A stretch of DNA of 64,000 bases. It comes from Eutrigla gurnardus. Lineage: Eukaryota > Chordata > Actinopteri > Perciformes > Triglidae. The notes beneath the pieces are model-generated. The model saw nothing but the letters and a program-made list of their open reading frames with translations. It did no database searches and was not told the DNA's origin. Location of the stretch: the NCBI GenBank assembly GCA_963514095.1, contig OY741271.1, forward strand, positions 2,181,020 to 2,245,019, read 5' to 3'. Below are positions 21,285 to 34,087 of the stretch, piece after piece (position 1 is the first letter of the stretch; each line of letters begins with the position of its first letter). The position numbers and the translations under genes were made by a program.

Positions 21285-21806
21285 ATGGATGGATGGATGG
21301 ATGATGGATGGATAGATGGATGGATGATGGATTGCTGATGGATGGATGGATGGATGCATGCATGGATGGATGGATGAATGATGGATGAATGATGGATGGA
21401 TGGATGGATGGATGGATGGATGGATGGATGGATGAATTATGGATGGATGAACGATGGATGGATGGATGGATGAATTATGGATGGATGAACAATGGATGGA
21501 TGGATGGATGGATGAATTATGGATGGATGAACAATGGATGAATGGATAGATGGATGGATGAACAATGGATGAATGGATAGATGGATGGATGCATGGATGG
21601 ATGGATGGATAGATGGATGGATGTACGATGGATGAATGGATGAACGATGGATGGATGGATGGATGGACGTACGATGGATGGATGGATGATGGATGGATGA
21701 TGGATGGATTGATGGATGGATGATGGGTGGATGGATGATAGATGAACGATGGATGGATGATGGATAGCTGATGGATGGATGGATGGATGGATGATGGATG
21801 GATGGA
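21285..21806. repeat. (GGAT)n array, right of LINE
   Basis: About 520 bp of GGAT/GATG units with the same variant motifs as the left array. It begins directly at the LINE tail. Confidence 0.88.
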
Positions 21807-21927
21807 TGCTAACAAAGTTAGCTTCATGATTCAAGGTAAACTTTACAGCTAAGTGAAAAAACATTTCCATTGTTCAGCCAAACAATGGATTCTAACCTTA
21901 AAGGGATAACCACTATGGTATAAACAT

Positions 21928-22649
21928 TAAGGGCCCTAGTTTCATAGACCAGGCGCAGTCGGAGCGCAGCGCACCAGCGCCACGCCGACGGGGTGTGTCC
22001 GCCTGGACTTTGCAAGTTTCGTGCACGGTGCAGTCTGGCGCAGGCACGCCTCCCGTCACTCCTACCCCCGCAAGTGGGAAAGAGGGAGGAGAGAAGGCAT
22101 GAGTGGGAGACGACGAGGAGACAAGGCGTGGAGTGGGATTAACACAGCCGATTCAGATCTTCACCAATCAAATGAGCTCCTCTCCTCACCTTTAATGCGC
22201 CAGGCGAGGTGCAGTGCAAGGTTCGTCACTTGACAACCCAATGACAGAAGCAGCATCACGCGCTGTGTGTAGGGCACCAAGTGCTGAGGGAGCACCAAAA
22301 ATATTATGAAAAATCATCATAGTCATAATAATTATAATGCCGATATTATATCACTATAGAAATTGTAGGCACATTTTAGGCATGTCTATCACAAAACAGG
22401 GTCAGGGCGCACAGCAGTAGGCATAATGGTGGCGAGAACCCGGGCCATTCATCATCATCATCACCGTCTTCATCATCTGCGCTCCACAGCTGCACCGGAT
22501 TCCCCGTCCAACACCAGTACGGCAGGACGCCGCTCAGAGCAGCTGCAGCCCCAACTCCAGTTCAAGCTCGCGGCAAAGTTGCACGTTTCTCCACGGACAC
22601 GGATACCAGGCTGCCGAGGCGCGAGACCAGTGCACAAGCTAATATTCTA
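21928..22649. other. GC-rich stretch, possible DNA-transposon relic
   Basis: Starts GGGCCCTAGTTTCATAGACC and continues with GCGCAG/CGCC-rich sequence of the kind found at the ends of common teleost DNA transposons. A possible end lies near 22645 (ATATTCTAGG), but the inverted match is poor. A short (ATC)n stretch at about 22450-22464. No transposase frame. Confidence 0.3.
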
Positions 22650-24373
22650 GGAAGTAAAACAGAAAATCATTAGGACATGCACAGTAAAAATAAAGAAATA
22701 TGTAGACAATAACACCTGCAACATATAAAGAAGCCTAATTCAATCAACTTGAAATAAATGTTATTTTTTTCTGCTCCAGTTGATCCAGTTGGCTGTTCAC
22801 TTCCTGTTGTCCATCCAAATAATAAACAGTAATTTCTCTGGTCTGGAAGACATGCCAGCAAATCTGAAAACACGCTTCCTACACTTCATAAAAAAAATCC
22901 TCAAAATGTACTTAATGAATGAAACATGACTGGATAATTGACTGTACATTATAAAACAGCAGGAGTCCAGGAGGCCGAGTGAGACTGAGGTCTGCAGAGA
23001 GACTCCGGAGACTAATGAGCTAACTGTGGGGTGTTCTATCTCATGTGACTGCTGTAATTGGGTCAACAGCGCAGTGTGGAGGAGCATCCCGGCCCCCCCT
23101 CACCGGCCCACCATGTGGGTCTGCCTGCATCCAGCCCAGTGTCTGCTCACTTCCTGTCACCGGGTTCTGGGAAGACGGGGAGCATCACCAGCTGTGATCA
23201 CAGAGTCCGGTCTCGGTGCTGGTCTTTATTGGTGTTGCGTCAGACATCAGAGCAACGTTCCGTCACATGGTTGTGGAAACGCTAATTGTTAGCGTTTTGT
23301 TTTTCTCATACGGCTTTGCTTGATTCATTTAAGGACGTCATTTTATGTTGCTTTGTTAAATCGAAGACCTAAAGAAGCACATTTAAAGTCACTTTTTCAT
23401 TAAAGCTTCTATGAGCAGCTTTCATTCCGTGGTCATTTGGTCAGTTCTGTGGAAAAGAGTGGTACAAACACTCGGATCGCCCTTACTTAAATCGTTAGCT
23501 CTTAAAAGTTGTAAAATGTACTAATTTAAATGGACTAATAATCCGGAGTGATTTTCCTTCCTCCCTTCATGTGAATGAAAGTGAGACTGGGCTGAGGGCT
23601 GGGGGGGGGGGGGGGGGAGGGGAGCTAAAGGAAACGCTGTGCACTTCCTCTGTGGCAGCATTTCTCAAAGTGTGTGGCGGCGCCACCTCTGGGGGGCATG
23701 GAGGCATGGCGGGAGGAAATGTTGTACCCAAACTAATATTCTGACATATTCATGACAACAAGCAACGTTAGCAACTGTTGGTTCAGAGAGATACCTGACC
23801 CACTAATAAATCAAGGATGCTTCTGGAATATGAGGAAGCCCATCTTGCTATTTTATTTGCAGAAACGACTGAATGCATGTTGGACAGAATGGAGGCCCTG
23901 CCTCCAACGCTGCACCTGCTTGTCACACCAACCCGTCCTCATAGCAAGGCATCAGTGCAGCTTGTTCAGGGCTTTCGGTCAGGGGTCCTGGGGGGGGGGG
24001 TCACTATCAGACGCCGAGTGCAACAAGCAGGTGGTGGTTCTTGTGAGACCAGGTCGGCCTCTCAGGACCAGACGGGAGACTGCCTTCTATGAGGCGGCCT
24101 CCAACTGGAGGTCAATAGTACAGGCGATAGTAACTTCTTTGTGGACATGTGTTTATGTGAGTTTAGTCACTGCTCACTGCTTTTTGATTCTTAGTCTACA
24201 CATTCAGAATGGTGGAGTCTTTGCCAGCTTCCTTTGTCTTTAGTTTGGTATAGATTTGAATTAAAGGCAACGAAGCACATAAAGTCTATAATTTAGTGTT
24301 TCACAGAGCTGCAGGTATGTCGTTAACCACACCAGAAACCAGCATCACTGCTCTGCATGCTAAATATACATCC

Positions 24374-24378
<5 letters not shown>
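22650..24378. other. No supported gene; G run at about 23602-23617
   Basis: Mostly unique-looking sequence. A 163-codon plus frame at 23752-24243 overlaps another frame and shows no domain I recognise. A second short G run (about 23991-24000) lies inside it. Nothing can be called with confidence. Confidence 0.45.

Positions 24379-24432
<54 letters not shown>
24379..24432. repeat. (GT)n microsatellite
   Basis: About 27 uninterrupted GT units. Confidence 0.95.
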
Positions 24433-24434
<2 letters not shown>

Positions 24435-25311
24435 ACACTAATGAATGTTTTCATCAAATGCTGTCAGGCTGAGTGGGTGTTAACTTGAGACCTAGTGCAC
24501 ATTCCTTTCTAGTTAAGTGTTTGCAGCTTTTCCTTTTTAAGGTTTCCACAGTAATTATGGAGGCTTCTCCAGCGGCTGCCCTAAAACCATATCTGTGTAC
24601 ATAAAGCGGATGAGAGGGTGGAACAAGAAGAATGTGTAGCGTTGTTTTCAAGCTGAAACGTGACCTCTGCTCTGCACTCAGACAACTCCACTGTGTTTGA
24701 GCGGAAAGGGCTTCTTCCTGATTCATTTGTATCATTTCATAATGACATCACAGGTTTTGTCTTTATCATTCTGTTCCGTCTTTGTCTCCATGTGTTCAGC
24801 TGCTTTGATTTGCTGATTTTTGTTGAATGCTGTAATTATTGATTCAAGCCTGTGTAAATTCTTTGAGACATGTTCCTTTTGTCTTTTCAGCCCACATATT
24901 TGTTCAAAACCTCCCTTGTTCATAAGAAATGTTAAACATGTGCCACATGTCAGTTTTACCATTTGTAATAATTCATCCTGAACAGGCTGGTCTTGAATTT
25001 ATTTTCCTCCTCAGATGCCTTGCTGAAGATGGATCCGCTTTAGCTAACATTGGCACAGCAGACATAGCTATTGTTAGCACAGCGGCTGTAGGTAATAATT
25101 AACAGGGAAATATCACAGTATGACATACAGCGGCGCTAACGTAGCACTGCTAATGCAAAATAAAGAAAGGAAGTAAACAGTGTTGTCATGGTGACTGACT
25201 GAGACGGTTTGAGTCCAGAGAGAGATCATTGTTGAGGTTGAGAAGTTTAGCTTTAGTTTTTACTGCTTTTTGGTCTACGGCGACGTGGTTGGGATGGATC
25301 CTTCTCGGCGG
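24433..25311. other. Nothing recognised
   Basis: Moderately AT-rich; no exon, RNA or repeat that I can support. Confidence 0.45.
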
Positions 25312-25612
25312 GGCTGTGCCTGCTGCCATGGACTACTACTGTTGATACTATTGCTTCTGTTAATGCCACCACTACTGTTAATGCTACTACTACTATACTA
25401 TTACCAACACCAAATGCAGTTGGAACCCAAGGGCCTGGGCTGCACGAGATTTCTGCCTAAAAGCTTATTAAGGCATTTTTTTCTTGCCACTGTCGCTGTA
25501 ACGCTTCATCCTGGTGATGTTCGGACTTTGAAATTTTATCGACTCTGAAAATCATGAGCATATTCTAGTCCTGCTCAATGTGTTAAGTGTCCTGAGATGA
25601 CTTCTGTTGTGA
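25312..25612 (+). repeat. Dispersed repeat (retroposon 3'-end-like), copy 2
   Basis: Matches 14112-14384 over about 270 bp and continues to a tail GTTGTGATGGCACTATAACA followed by T-rich sequence. The tail resembles the ends of teleost non-LTR retroposons. It contains an imperfect CTACTACTACT stretch. Confidence 0.7.
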
Positions 25613-26101
25613 TGGCACTATAACATTTTTTTTATTAAATAGCTGATCTGCAGTGAGGCACATTGACCAACACAGTCCAGATACGAGGTTTCACCTGGTC
25701 TTGTTAATACTATCTGCATGTATCTATCGTTGTATATCATCTCCACAGTTTCAGCCAAACTATAAAAACAATACACATATTGAATAGAGGCAGACGATGA
25801 ACTCACAGCTACAATGTGGCCGAAATTCAATCTGGAAATTAAAACTGCGAGCAGTGATGAACGGGCCCTCGCATGGCACGCAACTCGGTTAGTGCTACGG
25901 CCGCCTTCCGTGTCGGACCGCCTGGCCTGGCCACCGCCACGGCGCCAGTCGTCCCCGGCCACTGCCAAGGCGCGGGTCATCCCCGGCCACCGCCACGCTG
26001 CCGGTCGTCCCTTGCCTGAATCGTCGATCACCGTATCAGACGATTGAAGTCATCACGCTGGACTGGGGAGCAAAGTTCCACGACACTGGGACCGTATACG
26101 A

Positions 26102-27256
26102 GTGTAAAAACATGACATTTCATGTGGCCATTAGGTGGCACTCTGATTGTCAGTCAAAATTGCAGTGCAGATGCGTTCAAGGTAGGACTCTCATCAAATG
26201 TGAGAAGTTTGAACCAGATCAGACAATGGACACTGAAGTTATAACAGTTCAGAATGTTGTGAAGCATGAAATTCGTCTGTGTTTGTGGTGTTGTCCTGGC
26301 CACGCCCTTTGACTTATGTAAGACCTTTTGATGATTTTTAATCATTGAGGCCTGTAGAACAGGCTCACAAAGTTTGGTAGGAATCGGATCGACGGTCTAG
26401 TAGGAGTTCGTTAAAATATACTGCATGAAAGAGGCGAAAAATCGCTTAAAATTGCACATATAATGCAAAATGGCTGACGGTCCAAGAGGCTTTTTTGTAC
26501 ATCTCTACATGTTCTATGTACCTACAAAGTTTCATGCAGGTACGTCAAAGTTAAAGGTGTTCAATATCCTAAAAGGAGCCGTAAAAGTGTAAAAACATGA
26601 TATTTACAGGTACCATCGGGTGGCGCTCTGAAGGTCAATATTACAGTGCATACGTGTTCAGGGTGAGACTCTAATCAAACATGTCAAGTTTTGAGCAGAT
26701 TGGACATTGTATCCTGAAGTTACAACAACTTCCTGTACACTGGCCAAAACGCAAGCCCTGGCCACGCCCTTTGACTTTTGCAAGACCTTTCGATGATTTT
26801 GCATCGTTGATGTCTCTAGAATTGTCTCAGAGAGTTTGGCAGGAATCGGATCAACGGTGTATGAGGAGTTCGTTAAAATACAAAGTCTACAATGGGAAAA
26901 ATGGGAAAAATAGCCTAAAATGGCTGATTAACTGTAGCGCCCCCGAGTGGTCAATTTTAATAAAACTTTCAGGATATGTTCCAGTGTGATATGTCAACAT
27001 ATCCTGCAAGTTTTGTGATGATTGGGTTAGAGATTATGAAGTTATGTGTATTGATTTCTAGAGCCCCGCCCCTTCAATGTTCATTGGCTTATAACCTCTA
27101 AACGCAACAATATTTTATTAGCTCGGGCCCTAATAATCAATGCAGTTTCAATAGGTCTTCGCTGCCCGACGTTGTCGGCACTCGGGCCCTAAAAATAATC
27201 AATGCAGTTTCAATAGGGCTTCGCTGCCCGACGTTGTCGGTGCTCGGGCCCTAATA
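26102..27256. repeat. 485-bp tandem repeat (two units) ending in two 62-bp units
   Basis: Unit 1 starts at 26102 and unit 2 at 26587, both with GTGTAAAAACATGA. Further matches are collinear (CTGGCCACGCCCTTTGACTT, GGTAGGAATCGGATCGACGG or close variants). The second unit runs on to AGCCCCGCCCC, and then a 62-bp unit ending GCTCGGGCCCTAA occurs twice (27133-27194, 27195-27256). There is no coding capacity. It is a known-looking teleost dispersed family; superfamily not assigned. Confidence 0.7.
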
Positions 27257-27421
27257 ACAAATCACTCTTCTGGTCCTGAGGAGTTCTGTACGTCTATTAG
27301 GTCTTCTGAGGCTCTGGAGCAGCTTTGTCAAGTAAAGTGAAAAGTAACCTTGTTGATGCCATAGTGATGTCATCAGGGTTATCTCAGCTCTGAGACTTAT
27401 AACAGAAAACCTGCATTCCAG

Positions 27422-27915
27422 TCATAGACTGTAAATAAGGAGTGTAGTCATGGTAACGTCACCCATTGTGTAGTATAGTTTGTGGACTATGGTTCGGCAT
27501 TTTGGCCGTCGCCATCTTGTTTTTTTATTTTTTAAACCTGTGAAGGAAGTGACCATATTCGGTCTGTGGAGGAGCGATCTGACAAGCAACAGAGCAGCAC
27601 CCTTACTGACTCTGGATCCATCTGGATTCTGGTGTGAAGCTGCTAATAAAGTAGCTAACTGCATTGGTAGCATGGTAGCGACCTGTCAATCACAAGGTAG
27701 CCCCGCCCCTAAAGCATCCCCTGCTTTCTGGTCTGTTGGACTCTAAATATACCATAATGTACAAAATGAACATCATGCTGGATTGAAAAAGACTGAGACC
27801 ATAAACTCATGTTTACAATATTTACTGAGATAATACATCAAGAGAGGAGTCGCCCCCTGGTGGCCAGCAGAGAGAATGCAGCTTTAAGGACCTTCAGCTG
27901 TGGCTTCACTTTTAG
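27422..27915 (+). repeat. Dispersed repeat R4, copy 2 (most complete)
   Basis: Starts ATAGACTGTAAATAAGG, continues CATTTTGGCCGTCGCCATCTTG and GTCAATCACAAGGTAGCCCCGCCC, and ends with CCCCCTGGTGGCCAGCAGAG, GAATGCAGCTTTAAGG and GGCTTCACTTTT. It shares segments with copies at 16150, 42139, 53278 and 59487. Probably a non-autonomous element; its mobilising enzyme is not evident. Confidence 0.65.
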
Positions 27916-28089
27916 CCTCGGCCTGGTTCCAGCATGAAGGCCTGGAGTTTGAGAGACATGCTGTTTCGAGACCCTAAACTAAAAGAAATGCTGTGAATTT
28001 GTATCAAAACTTTTTACACAATATTTGCAGGACATTTACGTTGTTTACGAAACAAGCAGCAAAAATAATAAACTGGGTCATTCAATCTG

Positions 28090-31000
28090 GACAAACAACT
28101 TTATTTCTGGTAATGCATCTATACACTGTACATTCAGTCACTGTAGTATATAAGCATAGCTATTTTCAAACATAATCTCATAAAGTCCTTTACTTTACAA
28201 TATAGTCCGTGTCGTGAGAGAAGGGGGGGGGGGGGGGGGGGGGTGGCAGGTGGCGTTGGAGGAGGGATACGGAGAAAGGCGTGAAAAAATTAGGGAAACA
28301 AGGAGGATGGATGAGGAAGCCAAACTTTTTTCATACTGTATATGTGGCATTAATGAATGGGAAAGCTTACATTTACCTCTTACATAAAAATAGTTCTAGA
28401 CGTGTCAGGTTTACATAGTATTAGCAGCAGCACAGGGCTAAACAGAAACATGAGGGTGAGGGGGACAATCTGCAAGGTGGCGTAGTCGTGTGTGTGTGTG
28501 TGACCCATATGGTAGGCCTGCTATCTGATACTGAACATACTGTTATAAAATATATATGAACTGGTGAAAAAAGTAATTCAATATAAAGACTCAACAGTAA
28601 AAAAAGAAATGGATTAAAATGTTTATGTGGGGAATATTCTCTTACGCACTGCTGTTCAGTTAAACACAAATTCAACAAAACGAAGAAAAAAAACAAGACA
28701 GCTATTGTAAGAAAAGATTTCTTTTTGAAAAAGGAAACACCATGTACATATATTATACAATATTGTAAAAGAAAAAATATTTACATTTGTAAATTCTTAT
28801 TCAAATCTTCACACTGGCTAGTATTATTCTATTAATATGGACTGTTATTGCTGCTTTACTGTCCATTATTTAGCAAAATGATTCTCCTTTAGAAAACAAG
28901 ACGCTGTTAAACTGCTTTTTGACGTTTCGCCTGGGAGAGTGAAGAGCCAATGTCGTTATTGTCTCCCTTCATTTGTAGAAAACCATGCGAACGTAAAGTA
29001 CGCGTCGGCTGTCGACTCGTTTGAGTGTAAAAACAACTACAAAATGTACCAATTTCAGGTCTGCCAAAGTTGCAGTCGTTCTCTGAGCAACATCAATAAC
29101 TTCAGGTAAGAAAAGGGCTTCTAACACAATGCCCTCTTTATTATCCTCACAAACTGGGAATAAACAGTCTTTATATACAACCCAAGGTAACAATTCGCCG
29201 AAGCAAGTGGCTTTTCAAGATCTTCTATAAAAATTGTTTGAACATGCATAACATTGATTTCAAAAGAAGAAGAAAAAAAGCACTCATTCAGGAAAAAGAA
29301 GCGTTCTAGCATTTGTTCAACTGTTGTTCAAGAAAGAGTTCTGTAAACTGGTTGCTTTTAGGAATACTGATAAAAAGAGCTTCTGAGCGAGGGCGGTCGG
29401 GGCTTTTAATTTGAAACCTGCAAACAGGAAGTTGATGAGAGGCCCAGCCCACGGCTTCATCATCACTTCTCCTCTGGAAACCTTTGGCCCGCGTCCAGGC
29501 ACTTGAGGTTGTCCAGCATCGACATGTTTGTTCTTCTTTTTTTGTCCTCTTTTGTTTTTTTTTGTGAGTGTTTGTTTTTCTTAAGAGCAATATACTGTTT
29601 GTTTTTTTTTACCGTTTCCTCTCCTAAATAAGACAAATTACTTCATATTGCATAACACAATAAAACCTTTACATGTACAGTATCAATGCCCAATAACTGA
29701 CTATATGTATGCCAAACTCAAATGTCATGCATAAAGAAAACATGAGTTTTCAATTGGAAAAAAGTGAACATAACAGACGAGCAGTAAAATATCTCCACGT
29801 TCAAAACAACATCAACAACCGAAAGGAAAAATAGCATTAACACAATGTACATTCTGATTGCATCGTCCCCACCGCGTGACTGAGGAACAAAATCGGATTT
29901 GATTCCTCCGCCATGTGACGTTCAGGCTCCGACCGCCACCACCCCGCTGACGCACGATGTTAATGACATTCTGTCAAATTGTTTTGGAGTCGTAGCCGGC
30001 GCTCGGAGATATTTCTGTCCATTATATTACAGAAGCGGGAGACACATTCCAACAATCCCAGAATGCATCAGCGAGCGACAGGTAGAGCCTCTTTTCTTTC
30101 CATTTATTTACAAGACTTTGCCTCAAGGAAACAGTATTTATTCGAGATGCATATAATCAAAATGCTTACTGGGTTTATATGTTTGCAGTTATGTATACGA
30201 TGATGTTTTCAAAGTAACATTGAAGACGATAGTGGGAGTACAACGCATTATAACAGTATTTTGTTATGACAAAGTGCGATTCATTATTGTAAAAGTCAAA
30301 AGAAACAAAACAACAACGTACATTTATATTTACAAACCTTAATTTAATTCAAATGAACATTTTGTGGTTCTCGCCCAGGGCGCCCCATCCAGCCCGCTAT
30401 GATGTCATAGATGATGGTTTCTGATGTCGACTGGAGTAAAAGCATGCTGCCTTTCTTCACTCGAGCACTACGAGACCAGAAAACAAGGCCGCCCGCACAT
30501 CTGGACTACTTTATCTTTACAAGATACAGACTGCAGGGTTTTGACCCAAAAGCTTAAACTAGCATCTGGCGACCAGTGTGAGACTCTGTGGGAGCAACAC
30601 TGATGTTGGCATGGATCATCACTAACGAAGGGGCCTTCAACAGCATGTTTTTAGCTCCAATCCCCAACCGGGGCTTCGCTCCACAGACAGAGAACATCAC
30701 CCCGAACACAAGCCGCCGCTCGGAGAGCCGAGGGACAAATGATTCTGTAAAACAACAATGGGAGGAAGAGACGGGTCGCTGAACTTTGAACTTGATGCCT
30801 TTCCCCTCAGCGGACTGCCACGGCTTCCTGGAAAACCGACAAAACCCCGGTGGAGCTGTGGGACGTTCATCTGCGTGTTCTGTTCATCTTCTGATTTATT
30901 TCTATCTTTTCAAACTTCAATAGCACAGAAAAACAAAACAAAGGTTTCCTTTACATTTCGCTATGTAGTCTCTTAAATAGCTTTGAATGTCTTCAAAACC

Positions 31001-31446
31001 CTCCAAGGGATGCAGGAGAGTCTTTCTTCTGGGGACGTTGGGGGAAGCGGATTCCCGTCGTCCTGGACCTGCTGGAACGCCTTTCAACAGCTGTATAACT
31101 CCAATATAACATGATCATCTCTCAGCATTTACTATCACAGTCTTCGGTCCAAGGTCTCACACCAGCGCAGCCACACTGTGTGCCAAACAAACAAGTTCTG
31201 TGGGACGGTGCGAGTCCGGGCTCGTTCAGGTGCATCGGTCTCCTCGGACAGCGTCGTACGTAGCTGCTACCAGTCTGTCTCCGAGGAAAGCGCTCACTCG
31301 ACTTCCCACGGCCGTGAGTCTTTACCGTTATGTTGAGGAGGCGAGCGTGAGGGACGGGGGGGCGATGCTCCTGGGTGTTTGTGGTCTGATGTGGGATGTT
31401 GGGGTGGTGATGGGGGGGTGTTTGGGCGGCGAGGTTGGCTGCTGGG
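28090..31446 (-). other. ski: Putative 3' UTR of ski
   Basis: The minus strand downstream of the ski stop codon is about 3.3 kb of AT-rich sequence without repeats of the dispersed families. It contains several AATAAA signals (complement of about 30892, 30103, 30133, 29140 and 28098). The last, near 28098, is followed by U/G-rich sequence and is a plausible main polyadenylation point. A run of about 18 G (C on the mRNA) lies at 28225-28242. The extent is inferred; transcript data would settle it. The short plus-strand frames here are chance. Confidence 0.5.
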
Positions 31447-31635
31447 TCAGTTGTCAGTCGGTGTGTCCATGGGCGTCCCCTCCTTGTCCCCATTGGATTT
31501 GGGCCACAGTTGCTGCTGCAGCTCCTTCACCACCCTCTCCAGATGCTCCCTGGCCTCCCGCTCCAGCAGCAAGTCGGCTCTGAGCTGCTCGCGGTCCGCC
31601 TCGGCGTGCTGCAGCTTCATCTGGAGGTCCTCGAT
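31447..31635 (-). CDS. ski: ski, last coding exon (exon 7 equivalent): end of the C-terminal coiled coil
   Basis: Encodes 62 residues and a TGA stop (31447-31449). An AG acceptor (TGTTTTCCAG) precedes 31635. The peptide begins IEDLQMKLQHAEADREQLRA, continues REAREHLERVVKELQQQLWP and ends in a polar tail (MDTPTDN). This matches the end of vertebrate SKI: the heptad-repeat/leucine-zipper part through which SKI homodimerises or pairs with SnoN (SKIL) in the nucleus. The polar tail differs from the human protein, as expected for a fish orthologue. Phase 0 joins it to the exon at 36538-36768. It is not a second gene: the frame has no initiator and depends on the splice. Confidence 0.95.
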   Translation of the reverse strand: MEDLQMKLQHAEADREQLRADLLLEREAREHLERVVKELQQQLWPKSNGDKEGTPMDTPTDN

Positions 31636-31779
31636 CTGGAAAACACGCAGCAGGAAGCAGATGTTAGGACAGGCACTTTGGAGCGTGTAGAAGAAAATTA
31701 GTTAACTCACAGTCTTTTCATCTCATACTAATATTCCTTTCTCTTGTACTCATCAAATGTCCTGCTGCTCCTATGTGAT

Positions 31780-32153
31780 TGTGGTTAACTTTTGTTATTT
31801 TGATAAGAAGACCTTTTGGTCTTTCCCCCTTCCTGGACCGACTCAGAAACATCCTTATCTCTAATTGATTGATCAAGGCCTGATGAATGACATTGTGTAG
31901 AGAAACCAGGCTGCCCTGAGAGCAGCCACACCTTTGACTCCTTAGAAGTCTCTTCCTCTTGGAAGCAGACGTGTATTGAATCAATGTAAATCCACTCATC
32001 GCACCTTCCCCCATCTTCTCTGTAACTGTATAAAACTGACTAGCCCCACACTTGTCAGAAAGATTTCATGGCAACGCTGTGACTTTCCACTGTCAGTGAT
32101 TAAACCTCATCTGAACCACCCACAGAATTGGACCTGAAGAGTTTTCTTCCACA
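31780..32153 (+). mobile_element. Candidate solo LTR
   Basis: 374 bp bounded by TGTGG and CCACA. It includes a TATA-like TGTATAAAACTG near 32020 and a GATTAAACC near 32097 that could serve polyadenylation. I see no target duplication and no internal retroviral region, so this is tentative. Confidence 0.4.
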
Positions 32154-32450
32154 ATAGAGTGGCGAAGTCCCACCTTTCTATTTCCGGTACATGGGACCTC
32201 AATATGAATTTCTGATGCATGTATTCCTATGGCGAGATCTAAATTATTTTATTGTCCCTTTTGAATTATGACATGAATTTCACATACACAAATACGATTT
32301 ATCATGAAGACGTTTGATAATGGTAGGTTTTGTGATAGGCCGCTTTGTGAACTTCAGTTCGTCGCTGCTCTCGACGCAAATGATATCCATCAGTTTGAGC
32401 CAGCGATTCCTCGTCTTCTCATCGAATGGAAACTGAAAGAATGAACAGCC

Positions 32451-32732
32451 GTCCTCTATGTAGTCCTATACTTAGTCCTCTATAGTCCTCTACTTAGTCC
32501 TCGACATAGTCCTCTATAGTCCTCTATGTAGTCCTATATATAGTCCTCTATATATTCCTCTACTTAGTCCTCTATATAGTCCTCGACATAGTCCTGTACT
32601 TAGTCCTCTATTATCCTCTACTTAGTCCTCTATATAGTCTTCTATAGTCGTCTACTTACTCCTCTATGTAGTCCTCTACTTACTCCTCTATGTAGTCCTC
32701 TATATAGTCCTCTATGTAGTCCTCTATAGTCC
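32451..32732. repeat. Minisatellite, TAGTCCTCTATA unit
   Basis: About 280 bp of roughly 12-bp units (tagtcctctata, tagtcctctact, tagtcctcgaca and shortened forms) in a ski intron. Confidence 0.88.
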
Positions 32733-33614
32733 ACAACTCACTGAATGGAAATGAAAACAATATTAGATCATTTTTCAGAACCAGAACCAGATGACCTAGT
32801 CGACCCTACATATGTGATCTGGTTCACTAGACGGTTCAGAGATCCAGCAGTTCTGCATGAATGTGAACTTTCCCAGGGCCAGAAACCACTAGACCTCAGG
32901 ACCTTTTTATGGATTCAATATCATATTAAACTGTATTTGCTCAAAGTAGGGGATCAAGTATCATGATCATGGTCCCGTCGGCATGGGAACAAGTCTACCC
33001 GCTGCACAAACAGAACTCTTTTGTTCTCTTGTGAACATGAAATCCCATAATACGAGGACAAAGTGGCGCAGCTGACTCGGATACTCGGCCGTATTGATTA
33101 GTCAGAGTGTACGATGGAGGCGAGGACGCGGCCGGCAGGGACCCTCCCGGCATCAGAAGGCCGTGTGCAATGCATCCTGGTACATGTAGTTACTGCCAGC
33201 AAGGCTGAGCAGGGGATCTCAGCTTTCTGGGTCAATATTGCATGCACTGAGGAACCATGTCTCCAGTCGACGAAGTCTGATTGGACATGGCCACTCCTAC
33301 TTCCTGTTTGGGTCTGACAGGATGTGGGTGTGGTCTATCAGGGGCGTTTCTAGGTATTTCACAGGCTTTGTCCCTGTATTGTGAGCTACATGTTTCTTCA
33401 TCTGGTTTCCTTGGACACAAACTAGAACAAGATCATGTTTTAGTCCAGAAGAAAAGTGTGTAGTTCCCTCACTAGGCTTGTTGGAGATGAATCAGGCCTG
33501 CGCCGGACACAGTGCATGCTGGTAGTTTTGTGTCCAACTTGATCCTGACTTGCTCTGACGTCATGAACACGTGGGCAACGATAATCTCATGAGATCAAGG
33601 TGGCCGCAGTTTTT

Positions 33615-33683
33615 AGAGCCAGGCGCCGCAGTTGCTCTTAACCGACTGCAAGCCCCAGGGCATGATGGGAAACGCCTGGCTCT
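33615..33683. other. Inverted repeat (11-bp arms)
   Basis: Arms AGAGCCAGGCG (33615-33625) and CGCCTGGCTCT (33673-33683) enclose 47 bases. It may be a small palindromic element relic; no function can be assigned. Confidence 0.55.
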
Positions 33684-34087
33684 CGCCTCATCTAAGAGCT
33701 GATTGGCTCTTAGTTTTGACAACAAACAGCACGTTTAGTAGAAAATGCTAATTTCCTGTGTGAGCCTAATATTTAACGCTAGATTGTGGGCTGTTCGTCT
33801 CATGTTGTGCAATTAAAGTTAAATCTGTTTACAAACATCTCATGTTGTTGATAATATTAATAATAATAATCATAATAACAACAATAAAAAAGGTTATTTA
33901 TATAGACCTTATTAAAATGAGCAATTACCCTATGGTGTGTTTTAAGGGGCAGACATAAAAAAAACCACATTTAATACAGTTTAACTGTCAAAATTGACTT
34001 ATGTGCACTAGATTATATGATACTACCTCAACAGTAGATACACTACTATACCGTATAGTGTTTTATATACATACATTATGTTCAAAC

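Noticed and set aside
17138..21827. His-Pro-Ser-Ile repeat frames on the minus strand
   Set aside because: Translation of GGAT arrays.
28421..31583. Short open frames such as 30588-30782, 31122-31493 and 31200-31583
   Set aside because: They lie in the ski 3' UTR or are antisense shadows of the last ski exon.
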